A DNA stretch of 64,000 nt from an uncultured Coriobacteriaceae bacterium (GTDB taxonomy: Bacteria > Actinomycetota > Coriobacteriia > Coriobacteriales > Atopobiaceae): the NCBI GenBank assembly GCA_902778135.1, contig CACYWP010000009.1:1-64000 (forward strand). Reading direction: 5' to 3'. Under the pieces are notes generated by a model, which saw nothing but the letters and a program-made list of their open reading frames with translations, did not search any database and was not told the DNA's origin. Each line of letters opens with the position of its first letter. Within the stretch, counting starts at the first letter, position 1. A program made the translations under genes and the position numbers. Positions 52,125 through 60,757 of this stretch are shown here, in pieces.

Positions 52125-52907
52125 ATGCCCGTCTCCGAGATAGCCCAGGGAATACTCCTGCCCTTCCTAGGCACCAGCCTTGGCGCAGCCATGGTGTTCG
52201 TGCTGAGGCGCGAGATCCCGCCCAAGGTCCAGAAGGTCCTCACGGGCTTTGCCGCTGGCGTCATGGTCGCAGCATCGTTCTGGAGCCTGCTGCAGCCTGC
52301 CCTCGACGCGAGCGAACAGATGGGGAGGCTCTCGTTCGTGCCCGCTGCCACGGGATTCATGGTGGGCATCGGGTTCCTGCTCCTGCTTGACGAGATGACC
52401 CCGCACACGCACATGGACCTGCAGGACGAGGGCCCCAGGACAGGCCTGCGGAGGACCACCAAGCTCGTACTGGCCGTCACGCTGCACAACATTCCCGAGG
52501 GGATGGCCGTCGGCGTGGTGTATGCAGGATGGCTCGAAGGCGGTCAGGCCGTGAGCCAAGCCGCGGCCCTCGCGCTGGCGCTTGGCATCGCCATCCAGAA
52601 CTTTCCCGAAGGGGCAATCGTCTCGATGCCGTTGCGTGCGGAGGGCGTGAGCAAGGCCAGGACGTTCTGGTATGGCGTGCTGTCAGGCGCAGTGGAGCCC
52701 GTGGCAGCCCTCGTCACCATAATGGCCGCATCGCTCGTGGTGCCGGTGCTCCCCTATCTTCTGGCCTTCGCCGCAGGAGCCATGATGTACGTGGTGGTCG
52801 AGGAGCTCATCCCCGAGATGAGCGAAGGCGCGCACACCAATGTGGGCACGATAGCCTTCTCGCTCGGGTTCGTGCTGATGATGGTGCTGGACGTCGCACT
52901 GGGGTAG
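52125..52907 (+). CDS. ZIP family divalent metal transporter
   Basis: 260 residues from ATG 52125 (aaagga site). Eight-helix ZIP pattern with the metal path in helices 4-5: 'LVLAVTLHNIPEGMAVGV' (H-N-x-P-E-G) and 'LALGIAIQNFPEGAIVSMPL' (Q-N-x-P-E-G). The His/Asp loop 'DEMTPHTHMDL' lies between helices 3 and 4. Closest to GufA/ZupT-type importers of Zn2+ or Fe2+. The next gene, read from the other strand, encodes a protein with a seven-His run. Confidence 0.92.
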   Translation: MPVSEIAQGILLPFLGTSLGAAMVFVLRREIPPKVQKVLTGFAAGVMVAASFWSLLQPALDASEQMGRLSFVPAATGFMVGIGFLLLLDEMTPHTHMDLQDEGPRTGLRRTTKLVLAVTLHNIPEGMAVGVVYAGWLEGGQAVSQAAALALALGIAIQNFPEGAIVSMPLRAEGVSKARTFWYGVLSGAVEPVAALVTIMAASLVVPVLPYLLAFAAGAMMYVVVEELIPEMSEGAHTNVGTIAFSLGFVLMMVLDVALG

Positions 52908-53027
52908 CGCGGGCGTAACCGTCCCGGGGACGGATCCGTGACGGTGATGGCTGGCACGCGACATGACCCGTCGCGGCACCGGTCCGGGGTTGCATGCGTC
53001 AGGAGTTGACGCACGGCTGCAGCCCTG

Positions 53028-53882
53028 TCACGCTGCGGCTTCGCGCCACCGGTCCGCCTTCGCCTGGTCGTGCGGCACGTCGGTCGTACCCGTCTCGCAC
53101 CAACCTGACAGCGTTGTCATCGCCTCGCGGAACTCGGCCGCCGAGAGACCCTGCCTGAAGGCCTCGATCATGCCGTCGCGGTCCTCTCGCGCCACATCCG
53201 CCGCGCCGTCGTCCACGGCACGGTCAAGCCAATACAGGGCGGCGAGGGCATTCCTCTGCAGGCCGGCGCCAGCGTCATAGAGCATGGCCAGGTAGTACTG
53301 CGCATACCCATCGTTCCCGAACTCGGCTGCCGCACGAAGCACCTTGGCAGCCTCGGCATGCTCTCCCCTGTCGAGATGGGTGCTGGCAATCGCGAACAGC
53401 CCGTGGTTGACCTCTGCCCTCTGGTCGGCGGCCTCGGGATAGACCCGCGTGACGAACACGGCCATCGCGGCATACAGGTCGGCAGGTGAGCGTCCGTCAA
53501 AGCCCTCGTGGATGTGGTCGAACATGCACTTCCCGCAGAGCTTGCCAGCCCGCTCGTTGCCGAGAAGCTCCGCCTGGTGGAACAGCCGCGCCGCCTCGAC
53601 GAAGTCTCGCCTGCCCCCAAGCCCGCGTGCGCGGAGGCTCCCAAGGTTGTAGAGCGCCGTCTCGTTTGGCTCGATCTGCAGCGCGCTCGCATAGGCCTCC
53701 ACCGCAGACTCGTAATCGCCCGCATCGAGCGCCACCTGGCCGAGCAGGAGCAGGGACCTCATCGCCTCGTCGGGACCCATCGGCTCCTCGTGATGGTGGT
53801 GATGGTGATGCTCGTTCCCCGAATGCTCCAGCTGGTGGCCTTCCTCGCCCGCGTGGCCCCTCTGTTCGTCAACGGCTCCCAT
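53028..53882 (-). CDS. Sel1/TPR-repeat protein with a seven-histidine run
   Basis: 284 residues from ATG 53882. An N-terminal ~35-residue tail rich in His/Glu/Gly ends in EHHHHHHHEEP (His codons at 53790-53810). The rest consists of TPR/Sel1-like helical repeats: 'LLLLGQVALDAGDYESAVEA', 'ALYNLGSLRARGLGGRRDFV', 'YAQYYLAMLYDAGAGLQRNA', 'AALYWLDRAVDDGAADV'. No signal peptide. The His run, next to a ZIP transporter, suggests metal binding; the rest suggests a protein-protein scaffold. Confidence 0.75.
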   Translation of the reverse strand: MGAVDEQRGHAGEEGHQLEHSGNEHHHHHHHEEPMGPDEAMRSLLLLGQVALDAGDYESAVEAYASALQIEPNETALYNLGSLRARGLGGRRDFVEAARLFHQAELLGNERAGKLCGKCMFDHIHEGFDGRSPADLYAAMAVFVTRVYPEAADQRAEVNHGLFAIASTHLDRGEHAEAAKVLRAAAEFGNDGYAQYYLAMLYDAGAGLQRNALAALYWLDRAVDDGAADVAREDRDGMIEAFRQGLSAAEFREAMTTLSGWCETGTTDVPHDQAKADRWREAAA

Positions 53883-53979
53883 CGCAACCCCCACTCGCCA
53901 CCGGTTTTTTGCATCACCACGATGCTGCACGCCATCGCACCAGTGTATGCCAATCCGGTAAGCGTTGCCGCGCATGCGC

Positions 53980-54009
53980 GCGTGCCGTCCCTTCCCAGGG
54001 GCGGCACGC
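53980..54009 (-). terminator. Hairpin after the RpiB-like gene
   Basis: A 12-bp stem with one G-T pair (GCGTGCCGTCCC / GGGGCGGCACGC) and a 6-base loop, 25 bases past the minus-strand stop at 54034. Confidence 0.5.
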
Positions 54010-54033
54010 GCAGGTTCGATTGTTCCTGACTTG

Positions 54034-54492
54034 CTAGAGCGCTACGGTACGCTCCTCGTCGATGGCCGCCACCTTGCGACGCCTGCTCGCATAGCGCTCG
54101 GCGGTCAGGGGCTCGGTCTCCATCCACGTCTTGGCGATGGCCATGGCGAGGACGGGGCCGATGATCTTGCCACCGATGCAGAGCACGTTGGCGTCGTTGT
54201 GCTGGCGGGCCAGCTCGGCGCATACGGGATCCTGGCACACGCACGCGAAGATGCCGCGGAACTTGTTCGCGATCATCGCGGAGCCATACCCGACGCCGTC
54301 GACGAAGATGCCACGATCGCACTCGCCCGTCGCAACCGCCTTCGATGCCGGATAGATGAAGTCAGAGAGGTCGCAGCCCTCCTCGTCGTACGTGCCGAAG
54401 TCGACCACCTCGTGACCTTCGGATTCCAGCCAAGCCTTGATGTCGTTCTTCAGGCGGGTGCCCGCGTGGTCGTTGGCCATGGCGATCTTCAT
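54034..54492 (-). CDS. RpiB/LacA/LacB family sugar-phosphate isomerase
   Basis: 152 residues with a strong aggagg site. 'MKIAMANDHAGTRLKNDIKA', 'HEVVDFGTYDEEGCDLSDFI', 'YPASKAVATGECDRGIFVDG', 'ARQHNDANVLCIGGKIIG' fit the family. In place of the RpiB catalytic 'CGTGIG' the protein has 'DGVGYG', closer to LacA-type subunits, so the substrate may be a sugar phosphate other than ribose-5-phosphate. Single gene; no lac or tagatose genes nearby. Confidence 0.85.
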   Translation of the reverse strand: MKIAMANDHAGTRLKNDIKAWLESEGHEVVDFGTYDEEGCDLSDFIYPASKAVATGECDRGIFVDGVGYGSAMIANKFRGIFACVCQDPVCAELARQHNDANVLCIGGKIIGPVLAMAIAKTWMETEPLTAERYASRRRKVAAIDEERTVAL

Positions 54493-54567
54493 GGAAGCCT
54501 CCTTTGACGGTCCTTGGACGTATAGCGTGTATGTTAGCGCGCGTAGGCAGCCGGCACGCCGCACGTG

Positions 54568-55872
54568 CTAGAGATACCGGTCCAACGCCTTGTCCACGCG
54601 TGCCATGCGCCTGGGTCGCGGGTCCTCTACGAGCCTTCCGCGGCACATCACGAGGCGCAGGCGGCGCAGGCTCGTCAGGTCCTCGATCGGGTTGCGCTCG
54701 CACACGATGAGGTCGGCGCTCTTTCCTGCCTCGAGCGTCCCCGTCTCGTCGGCGATGCCCAGGATGCGCGCGTTGGCCAGCGTGGCCGTGTGCAGCGCGA
54801 AGGACGGCGTGACGTCACAGAAGCGGACGAAGTAGTGCAGCTCGCGCCACATGTCGTAGTGCGTGATGAAGGGGCAGCCGCTGTCGGTGCCCAGGCCGAC
54901 CGGGATCCCCTCGGCAAGGCAGGCCTTCGCACAGGCGATGATCCCGTCCATGACCACCTTGCCATTGGCCTTGGCAACCTCTGGCGCATGGCTCTCGTCC
55001 GCCGACATGAGCGCGTAGGGCAGGGCAGGGCTGATGGTGCAGACATCCGCCGCGCCGCGCTCCCTGAAGAGGTCGATGATGTGCTCGTCGGGACGCGCCC
55101 CATGCTCGATGGTATCCACGCCGTTCTCGAGCGCGACACGCACCCCTTCGGGGCTCTCCACGTGCGCGCACACGCGATACCCCAGCGCGTGGGCCTGTTC
55201 GCAGGCTGCTCGCACCGTCTCGGGCGGCATGCGCAACACGCCCGGCTCGCCCTCGTCCGACGCGTCCATCACGCCACCGGTGATCATCAGCTTGATCCAG
55301 TCGGGATTGGTCGCCGCGATCTGACGCACATGCGCGACCGCCTCCTCGGGCGATGATGCCTCGGTGGCCAGCGAACCCGCAAAATGCCCGCCCGGCACGC
55401 TGACGCCCGTGTTGCACACGAGCATGCGCGGGCCGAGCATCCGGCCCGCGTTCACGCGGTCGCGGATGGTGCCGTCGAAGTCGAGGATGCCACCCACGGT
55501 GCGCAGCGTGGTCACGCCCGAGAGCAGCTGGTTCTTGGCCGCGTCGGCACACAGGGCACGATAGGCGGCCAACACTGGCGGGACCTTGGTCAGGGTGTCG
55601 AAGAGCCTCTTGTAGTCCACGGGCTTGGCATTGGCGCGAGGGGGCTTGCCCGAGGCGGCAAGATGGGCGTGCAAGTTGATGAGACCAGGCATCACCCATG
55701 CGCCAGCGAGGTCGATCACCTGATAGCCCATGAGCTCCGACGTGGCGATGTCGCCAACGGCGACTATGCGGTCACCATCCACCAGCACGGCCCAGCCATC
55801 GTGGGCGACCATCGTCCCTTCGGCATCCAGCGTGCCGTCAAGCACATGGCCGCCTACCAGCGCATACCTCAT
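54568..55872 (-). CDS. Metal-dependent amidohydrolase (imidazolonepropionase/prolidase-like)
   Basis: 434 residues. Amidohydrolase superfamily: first metal ligands 'MPGLINLHAHL' (H-x-H), bridging Lys in 'NPDWIKLMITGG', His in 'RVCAHVES' and 'TIEHGARPD', and Asp in 'GLGTDSGCPF'. The small N- and C-terminal strands form the composite beta-sandwich ('ILGIADETGTLEAGKSADLI' near the C-terminus). No signal peptide. Substrate likely a cyclic amide or dipeptide; unproven. Confidence 0.88.
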   Translation of the reverse strand: MRYALVGGHVLDGTLDAEGTMVAHDGWAVLVDGDRIVAVGDIATSELMGYQVIDLAGAWVMPGLINLHAHLAASGKPPRANAKPVDYKRLFDTLTKVPPVLAAYRALCADAAKNQLLSGVTTLRTVGGILDFDGTIRDRVNAGRMLGPRMLVCNTGVSVPGGHFAGSLATEASSPEEAVAHVRQIAATNPDWIKLMITGGVMDASDEGEPGVLRMPPETVRAACEQAHALGYRVCAHVESPEGVRVALENGVDTIEHGARPDEHIIDLFRERGAADVCTISPALPYALMSADESHAPEVAKANGKVVMDGIIACAKACLAEGIPVGLGTDSGCPFITHYDMWRELHYFVRFCDVTPSFALHTATLANARILGIADETGTLEAGKSADLIVCERNPIEDLTSLRRLRLVMCRGRLVEDPRPRRMARVDKALDRYL

Positions 55873-55924
55873 AGTCTGCCTCCTTCGTCACGTGGGTTTG
55901 ATGAGAGGGCCCGACGGCGCGTCA

Positions 55925-56758
55925 CTAGCGCTCGGACCCCGGACGACCGGGCAGCCCGTTCACGAAGCGCTCGATCTGGCCGTTCACGAACTCGGGGTTG
56001 TCGACGTTGGAGTTGTGCCCCGCCCCAGGCACCCACACGAGGGGGATGCCCTCCCCCTTCGTCCACCTGCGGTTGAAGGTCTTCACGTCACCCGCATGGT
56101 CCCTCTCGCCGCAGAGCAGCAGCGCCGGGCAGTCGACGTCATAGGGCCTCAGCGACTCGACCGCATCGGCAAGCATCCGATAGCCATGCGCCGCGAGGTC
56201 GCAGTACTCGCCCTTCGTGTAGCCATCCATGAACGACCGCATGTTGGCGCGGCCCCGCTTGGTCGTGGCCGCGCCCACCGAACCCCACGGCTTGAGCAGC
56301 GCCCAGGGAATGGCAAGGTACATGCCCTTGGTGTGACGCAGGAACTTGACCTCCCAAGTGGGATAGTACTTCCGCTTGAGCGGGGCGGAATCGATCGAGA
56401 CGAAACCCGCTGCCTCGCCCGGATACAGGTCCAGGTACGCCTGGGAGACGTAGCCACCCAGCGACTGGCCCACGAGCACGGGTCGCGCGATGCCCTCCGC
56501 CCGAAGGATGCCGTGCACGATGCGGGCATAGTCGTCCATCGTGAAGTCGAGCGGGTACGGACGCGACGCACCATGGGCGGGCGCATCCCACACCAGACAG
56601 CCGAGCAGACCGGAAAAGTGCGATACCTGCTGGTCGAAGAGCGTATGGTCCGCCGTCAGCCCCGGCAGGAAGACGAGCCACGGCACATCCTGCCCCGCAG
56701 GTCGGTCGACCCAATAGCAGACGTCACCGCTTTCGGTCCGATACGTCTTGGCCTCCAT
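55925..56758 (-). CDS. Alpha/beta hydrolase
   Basis: 277 residues. 'WLVFLPGLTADHTLFDQQ' carries the oxyanion turn, 'PVLVGQSLGGYVSQAYL' the nucleophile Ser, 'LLCGERDHAGDV' the acid and 'VPGAGHNSNVDNP' the His. It belongs to the broad esterase/haloperoxidase-like group. Same strand as the lipase gene upstream, 51 bases apart, so possibly co-transcribed. Confidence 0.88.
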   Translation of the reverse strand: MEAKTYRTESGDVCYWVDRPAGQDVPWLVFLPGLTADHTLFDQQVSHFSGLLGCLVWDAPAHGASRPYPLDFTMDDYARIVHGILRAEGIARPVLVGQSLGGYVSQAYLDLYPGEAAGFVSIDSAPLKRKYYPTWEVKFLRHTKGMYLAIPWALLKPWGSVGAATTKRGRANMRSFMDGYTKGEYCDLAAHGYRMLADAVESLRPYDVDCPALLLCGERDHAGDVKTFNRRWTKGEGIPLVWVPGAGHNSNVDNPEFVNGQIERFVNGLPGRPGSER

Positions 56759-56809
56759 GGCACGACTCCTTGTCTGTCAGTCTCTCCACCAGCAGGCGCA
56801 CCGCACGCG

Positions 56810-57889
56810 CTAGCCCAGACCGGAGATCAGGTTCATCAGGTCCTGGTAGAACATCGAGGGGTTGTGCCTCACGATGAAGCCGCCCTGGAAGTAGCCATGG
56901 TCCACGTGGAGGTCCGGCGCCACGTTCCAGATACCTCGCTCGATGTTGGCCCTGTCCAGCGGCTTCTGCGGCGCGCCGAACGGCGCGCGGGCAGAGATGG
57001 TGTTCACCAGCCCGTCGTTGGCGTGCCACTCGTCGTCCACCACGCAACCCCTCCTCGTCGTGCCGCTGTAGCGCGCCATGTTCGTCGATGTCTTGGCGAA
57101 CAGGGGGTCAACCAATGACAGGTCGGGCCTGCGGGTGCCGTCGTCCTGCAGGGACGTCGCATCGGCAGCGACCGACAGGTAGTAGACGTGCGGCAGCGTA
57201 TGTATCCTCTCGTTCAGGTCCTGGGCGTTGTCCAACTGCATGTCCCAGTTGGCCCAGTCGCGCCTGTCGCGGCCATCCGTCTTGATCTTGGTGCGCGACT
57301 TCAGCAAGCGGTCCAACAGGCGATAGCGCAAGGGCAGCCTCACCTGCCCGGTGTCGAAGTTCGGGTCGAGCGTCATGTCGTAGGCAGTCGTGCCGTTGGT
57401 GGGGGCCGCAAGCGTCACGATCGCGAAGATGCGATCGGCCATGCCGCCATCGAAGAGCGCCGAGCGCTCGCTCTCAGGCGTTGCGGCACGCTCGTCCTCG
57501 CTGCCGTTTGCCAGCAGCTCGCCGAGCAGGCGAATCGTCGCCCCACCAAAGGAGTGCCCGATGAGCACCAGCCTGGTTTCGTCGGTCCACGCGGGAACGA
57601 GCGGGTCATCGGAGAAGTCGCGCCCATAGCGATCGTGGCGATAGGCCTCGCTATGCGCCTTGCCATAATCGGTCCTCGTACCGGCAATCTGCGCATAGAG
57701 CTCGCAGGCCCGGTCCCAGGCACTGCCCTGTGGCGAGACGCTTGCCGCATGGGCATCGAATCCCTGGTCGCGGAACATCGCGACCACATCGCCAGACGCT
57801 CCGCCCCAGTAGGGCTTCTTCTCGTACTCCTTGTCGTACCGCCCCCAGCCGTTCAGTCCGTGGCAGAAGACATAGGTCAGGCGTGGCAT
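56810..57889 (-). CDS. Staphylococcal-type lipase without signal peptide
   Basis: 359 residues from ATG 57889 with a ggagg site; the open frame extends upstream but without a plausible start. 'YVFCHGLNGWGRYD' holds the oxyanion region, 'LVLIGHSFGGATIRLLGELL' the nucleophile Ser, 'GMADRIFAIVTLAAPTNGT' follows as in family I.5 lipases, and 'DDEWHANDGLVNTISARAPF' plus 'DHGYFQGGF' supply the Ca/Asp and His regions. Family I.5 enzymes are normally secreted; this one lacks any export signal. Confidence 0.82.
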   Translation of the reverse strand: MPRLTYVFCHGLNGWGRYDKEYEKKPYWGGASGDVVAMFRDQGFDAHAASVSPQGSAWDRACELYAQIAGTRTDYGKAHSEAYRHDRYGRDFSDDPLVPAWTDETRLVLIGHSFGGATIRLLGELLANGSEDERAATPESERSALFDGGMADRIFAIVTLAAPTNGTTAYDMTLDPNFDTGQVRLPLRYRLLDRLLKSRTKIKTDGRDRRDWANWDMQLDNAQDLNERIHTLPHVYYLSVAADATSLQDDGTRRPDLSLVDPLFAKTSTNMARYSGTTRRGCVVDDEWHANDGLVNTISARAPFGAPQKPLDRANIERGIWNVAPDLHVDHGYFQGGFIVRHNPSMFYQDLMNLISGLG

Positions 57890-58141
57890 GTCCAAACCTC
57901 CAAAGCCAGCTATCGTCCCGTGGTTGCGCCTGCAATGGCATGTCGCATTATCGCACGTGCCACAGCGCTCCGTCAGATGCCGCGGCGACGTTTCCATGTT
58001 GGCCAGCTGGCGCACGTGATGGGCCATCCCCGGGAGGCATGGGGTCGCCTGCAGCAGGTCGCGCCTCGGGAGGCGGGCGGGAGATGCCCTCCCCCAGACT
58101 GAGCTATCCTAGGGGCACCATTTCCAACGACGGGAGCACCC

Positions 58142-58831
58142 ATGAGGCCACACATCATCGTCCACATCCTGCAGTCCATCGACGGGCGCGTCGCCGGCAA
58201 CTTCTTCTCCCAGGCCTACGACCTGGTCAGCGAGTATGCGGCCATTCGAGACGAGCTCGACGCGGACTGCATCATCTATGGGGCGACCACGGCGGCGCAG
58301 GTGCTCGCGGGGGTGCGCGCGGGCAGGCCCACCCAGGTGCGCAGGCCCGTGCCCGCTGGTGACTTCGTGGCGCAGGAGGCCGACTTCTGCTTCGCCATCG
58401 TCGACCCCGAGGGAACGCTGCGCTTCGACGCCGCAACCACCTCGCGCGGTGGCATGCAGGGCCACATCATCCAGCTCCTGCGCGAGGACGTGAACCCCGG
58501 ATACCTCTCCTACCTGCGGGCCGTCGGGGTCAGCTACGTGCTTGCCGGCAGGGGCAGGTTCGATGCGGAGCTCGCCGCCGAGAGGCTGCAGGAGCATTTC
58601 GGCGTGGCGCGCGCCCTGCTCATGGGCGGTGGGTACGCGGATGGGACCTTCGCCGCAGCCGAATGCGTGGACGAGCTGTCGCTGGTCGTCGCACCCGTTG
58701 CGGAGGTGGCAAGCGGTCAGCCCTCCCTGTTCGAGACCGTCCGCGGCCTCTCGGCCCAGCCGCTCGCGTTCCAGCTGGCGGAGGTGCGCCAGCTCCCGTC
58801 CTCGGGCCTCTGGCTGCACTACGTGCGCTAG
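58142..58831 (+). CDS. RibD C-terminal-like (dihydrofolate reductase fold) protein
   Basis: 229 residues. 'HIIVHILQSIDGRVAGNFF' at the start, 'DADCIIYGATTAAQVL', 'GVSYVLAGRGRFDAELAAER' and 'RALLMGGGYADGTFAAAECV' with 'DELSLVVAPV' match the RibD reductase domain, an NADPH-dependent DHFR fold used in riboflavin synthesis and related reductions. No deaminase domain or other rib genes are near, so the substrate is uncertain. Confidence 0.87.
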   Translation: MRPHIIVHILQSIDGRVAGNFFSQAYDLVSEYAAIRDELDADCIIYGATTAAQVLAGVRAGRPTQVRRPVPAGDFVAQEADFCFAIVDPEGTLRFDAATTSRGGMQGHIIQLLREDVNPGYLSYLRAVGVSYVLAGRGRFDAELAAERLQEHFGVARALLMGGGYADGTFAAAECVDELSLVVAPVAEVASGQPSLFETVRGLSAQPLAFQLAEVRQLPSSGLWLHYVR

Positions 58832-58871
58832 GGGACGTCCGCCCGAACTCGTCGGCAGGCAGCCCCGGCCG

Positions 58872-59366
58872 TCAGCGTCCCCTGGGGAACCACGGGATGC
58901 AGCGATTCACGCGGTTGCAGTAGTCGACGTATTCCTGCCCGTAGAGGTCGAGCAGCCACCGCTCCTCGGTCAGTCTCATCAATACGGTCAGGAATGCCCA
59001 ATACGCAGGCAGCAGCACGAGCAGCCATAGGTTGCCGAACAACAGGATCGCGCCGGCACACACGAGCGTGAACGCGGCGTAGATGGGGTTGCGGACGATG
59101 GCGTAGGCCCCGCTGGTGACCAGGCGGTTCGACTCGATGCCGTCATCGATCTTGGCGCCGAACACCGCGGCGTACCAGAGCGCGGCACCTCCCAGCGCCA
59201 ACGCCCCGCCCAACAGCCGCAACGGTAGCGCCGCCACACCTGCGCGGGCCATCGGGACGACGCCCGCGACGGTCAGCGCGATGCCGGCGGCCGTGCAGAG
59301 GGCTATCGTCGCCACGTATGCAGGGCCCGGGCCATACAGGGGCAGGTGGCTCTCCGCTCTATCCAA
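58872..59366 (-). CDS. Isoprenylcysteine carboxyl methyltransferase-like membrane protein
   Basis: 164 residues from TTG 59366 with a good aggagg site. Four to five helices; 'LVTSGAYAIVRNPIYAAFTL' (G-x-Y-x-x-x-R-N-P-x-Y) and 'RWLLDLYGQEYVDYCNRVNR' are the ICMT/PEMT family signatures for SAM binding. Bacterial members methylate small molecules or lipids. A DtxR-type inverted repeat overlaps the start region of the transcript. Confidence 0.85.
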   Translation of the reverse strand: MDRAESHLPLYGPGPAYVATIALCTAAGIALTVAGVVPMARAGVAALPLRLLGGALALGGAALWYAAVFGAKIDDGIESNRLVTSGAYAIVRNPIYAAFTLVCAGAILLFGNLWLLVLLPAYWAFLTVLMRLTEERWLLDLYGQEYVDYCNRVNRCIPWFPRGR

Positions 59367-59376
59367 GTTGGCCTCC

Positions 59377-59395
59377 TAAAGTTAGCGTTACCTAA
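59377..59395 (-). promoter_or_regulatory. Possible DtxR/IdeR-type iron box
   Basis: The 19 bases TAAAGTTAGCGTTACCTAA (plus strand) match the DtxR consensus TTAGGTTAGSCTAACCTAA at 15 of 19 positions by eye. It lies directly upstream of the ICMT-like gene's ribosome site, where a repressor would block transcription. Confidence 0.35.
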
Positions 59396-59495
59396 CTTAG
59401 GTATTCTCGCACAGGACCCGCGAGACGGGAAGCGTCGCAGGCCTTGTCGCTCCCGTCACGCACGACACTCCCGCCACAGGCGCATGCGGCCTTCC

Positions 59496-60623
59496 CTACT
59501 CCGCAGGATAGACGGCCTCGGCATCCGCATAGGCTGCTGCGCCGATCCGCTGCATCGTGGACATCGCGAGGTATTCGGAGTAGCCGCCGCCGTCCCCGCA
59601 CAGGCACACGAGCACGAAGGGCCGGTCGCCCTCGACGATGCCACCGTCATGGCGCACCGTGCTGCCCGAACCCGTCTTGTGCGCGAACACGGTCCCGTCA
59701 GGCAGGCCGGCGGAGATGCAGGTGTTGTCCGTCTGCCGCTCGAGCATCTGCAGCATCAGCTTGCTCGACTTCTTGTTCACGAACTTCCTCTTGTAGACCA
59801 TCTTGAGCAGCTTCGCGACGTCGTTGGCCGACGTGTAGTTCTCGAACCCGCTCTCCGCCGCCCCAAAGTCCATCATGCGGCGCTGCAGCCTCGTCTGCTT
59901 CAGCCCCAGGGCCTCCGCTTCGGTGTTGATGGCATCCATGCCGAGGCGGTCGATGAGGACGTTGGTGGCCGTGTTGTCACTGTCGGCAATCATGTGCGTC
60001 AGGAGCGTCTGCATGTCCAACGGGGTCCCGGGCGCCATCTGGTTGATAACCCCCGTGCCGCCCACCATATCGGAGCCACGCAGCTCGTACACGTCGTCGA
60101 GGGACTGCTTCCCGTCGGCGACCTGCCGGAAGAAGGTCTCGGCGACAAGGAGCTTTATCATGCTGGCCGACGGGACCTGCTCGCTGCCACCCAGGCTGAC
60201 CCTCTTGTTCGACTGGAGGTCTATCGCACACACGCATACCCGCATGTCCGTCGAGTCGACGATGCCCTGCAGGTCGCTCTCCCACATCTGCGCAAGAAGG
60301 GCTCCCTTGGCCTCCTTCTCCGCCTGTGCGGCGGCCTCCTCGGCGGATTGGTCGTCCTGCCCCTCGGCCTTCGACTCTGACTCGGGCTTGGATTTGGACT
60401 CGGATTTCGAATCGGATTTGGACTCGTTCTCCCTTGCCTTCTCCTCGGGCTCCATTCCCTCGTCCTGTGCCTCGCCTTCGACCGGATCCTGGGCACCTTC
60501 CCCAGCGCCCTCCCGCACGTCAGTCGGTGCGTCCATGGGGGTTCCTGCCGGAACGCCACCGGCGGCGAGCGACACGGACAGGGCGAGCGCCCATGCAAGA
60601 GCGGGCATGCGGTTACGCTTCAT
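59496..60623 (-). CDS. Secreted serine hydrolase of the class A beta-lactamase fold
   Basis: 375 residues from ATG 60623. Signal peptide (hydrophobic ~8-22, AAG-type cleavage). Residues ~30-105 are a low-complexity Glu/Ser/Lys linker with 'SKSDSKSESKSKPESESKAE'. The catalytic domain has all three motifs: S-x-x-K in 'VPSASMIKLL', S-D-N in 'MIADSDNTATNV', and K-T-G in 'VFAHKTGSGS'. The Glu166 omega-loop is not evident, so a peptidase/esterase or PBP-like role is as likely as beta-lactamase activity. Confidence 0.82.
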   Translation of the reverse strand: MKRNRMPALAWALALSVSLAAGGVPAGTPMDAPTDVREGAGEGAQDPVEGEAQDEGMEPEEKARENESKSDSKSESKSKPESESKAEGQDDQSAEEAAAQAEKEAKGALLAQMWESDLQGIVDSTDMRVCVCAIDLQSNKRVSLGGSEQVPSASMIKLLVAETFFRQVADGKQSLDDVYELRGSDMVGGTGVINQMAPGTPLDMQTLLTHMIADSDNTATNVLIDRLGMDAINTEAEALGLKQTRLQRRMMDFGAAESGFENYTSANDVAKLLKMVYKRKFVNKKSSKLMLQMLERQTDNTCISAGLPDGTVFAHKTGSGSTVRHDGGIVEGDRPFVLVCLCGDGGGYSEYLAMSTMQRIGAAAYADAEAVYPAE

Positions 60624-60757
60624 GGCAGATCCCTGGTTCGAGTGAGGCGAACGCGCACATTGTAGCCCACCAGCCGCAGGTGCCGGCCCGATGGCCACCC
60701 GTGGCTGCCAACTCGGGTATGCTCGTGACAGGTCCGAACGTCCGACGGGAGCGCGCC

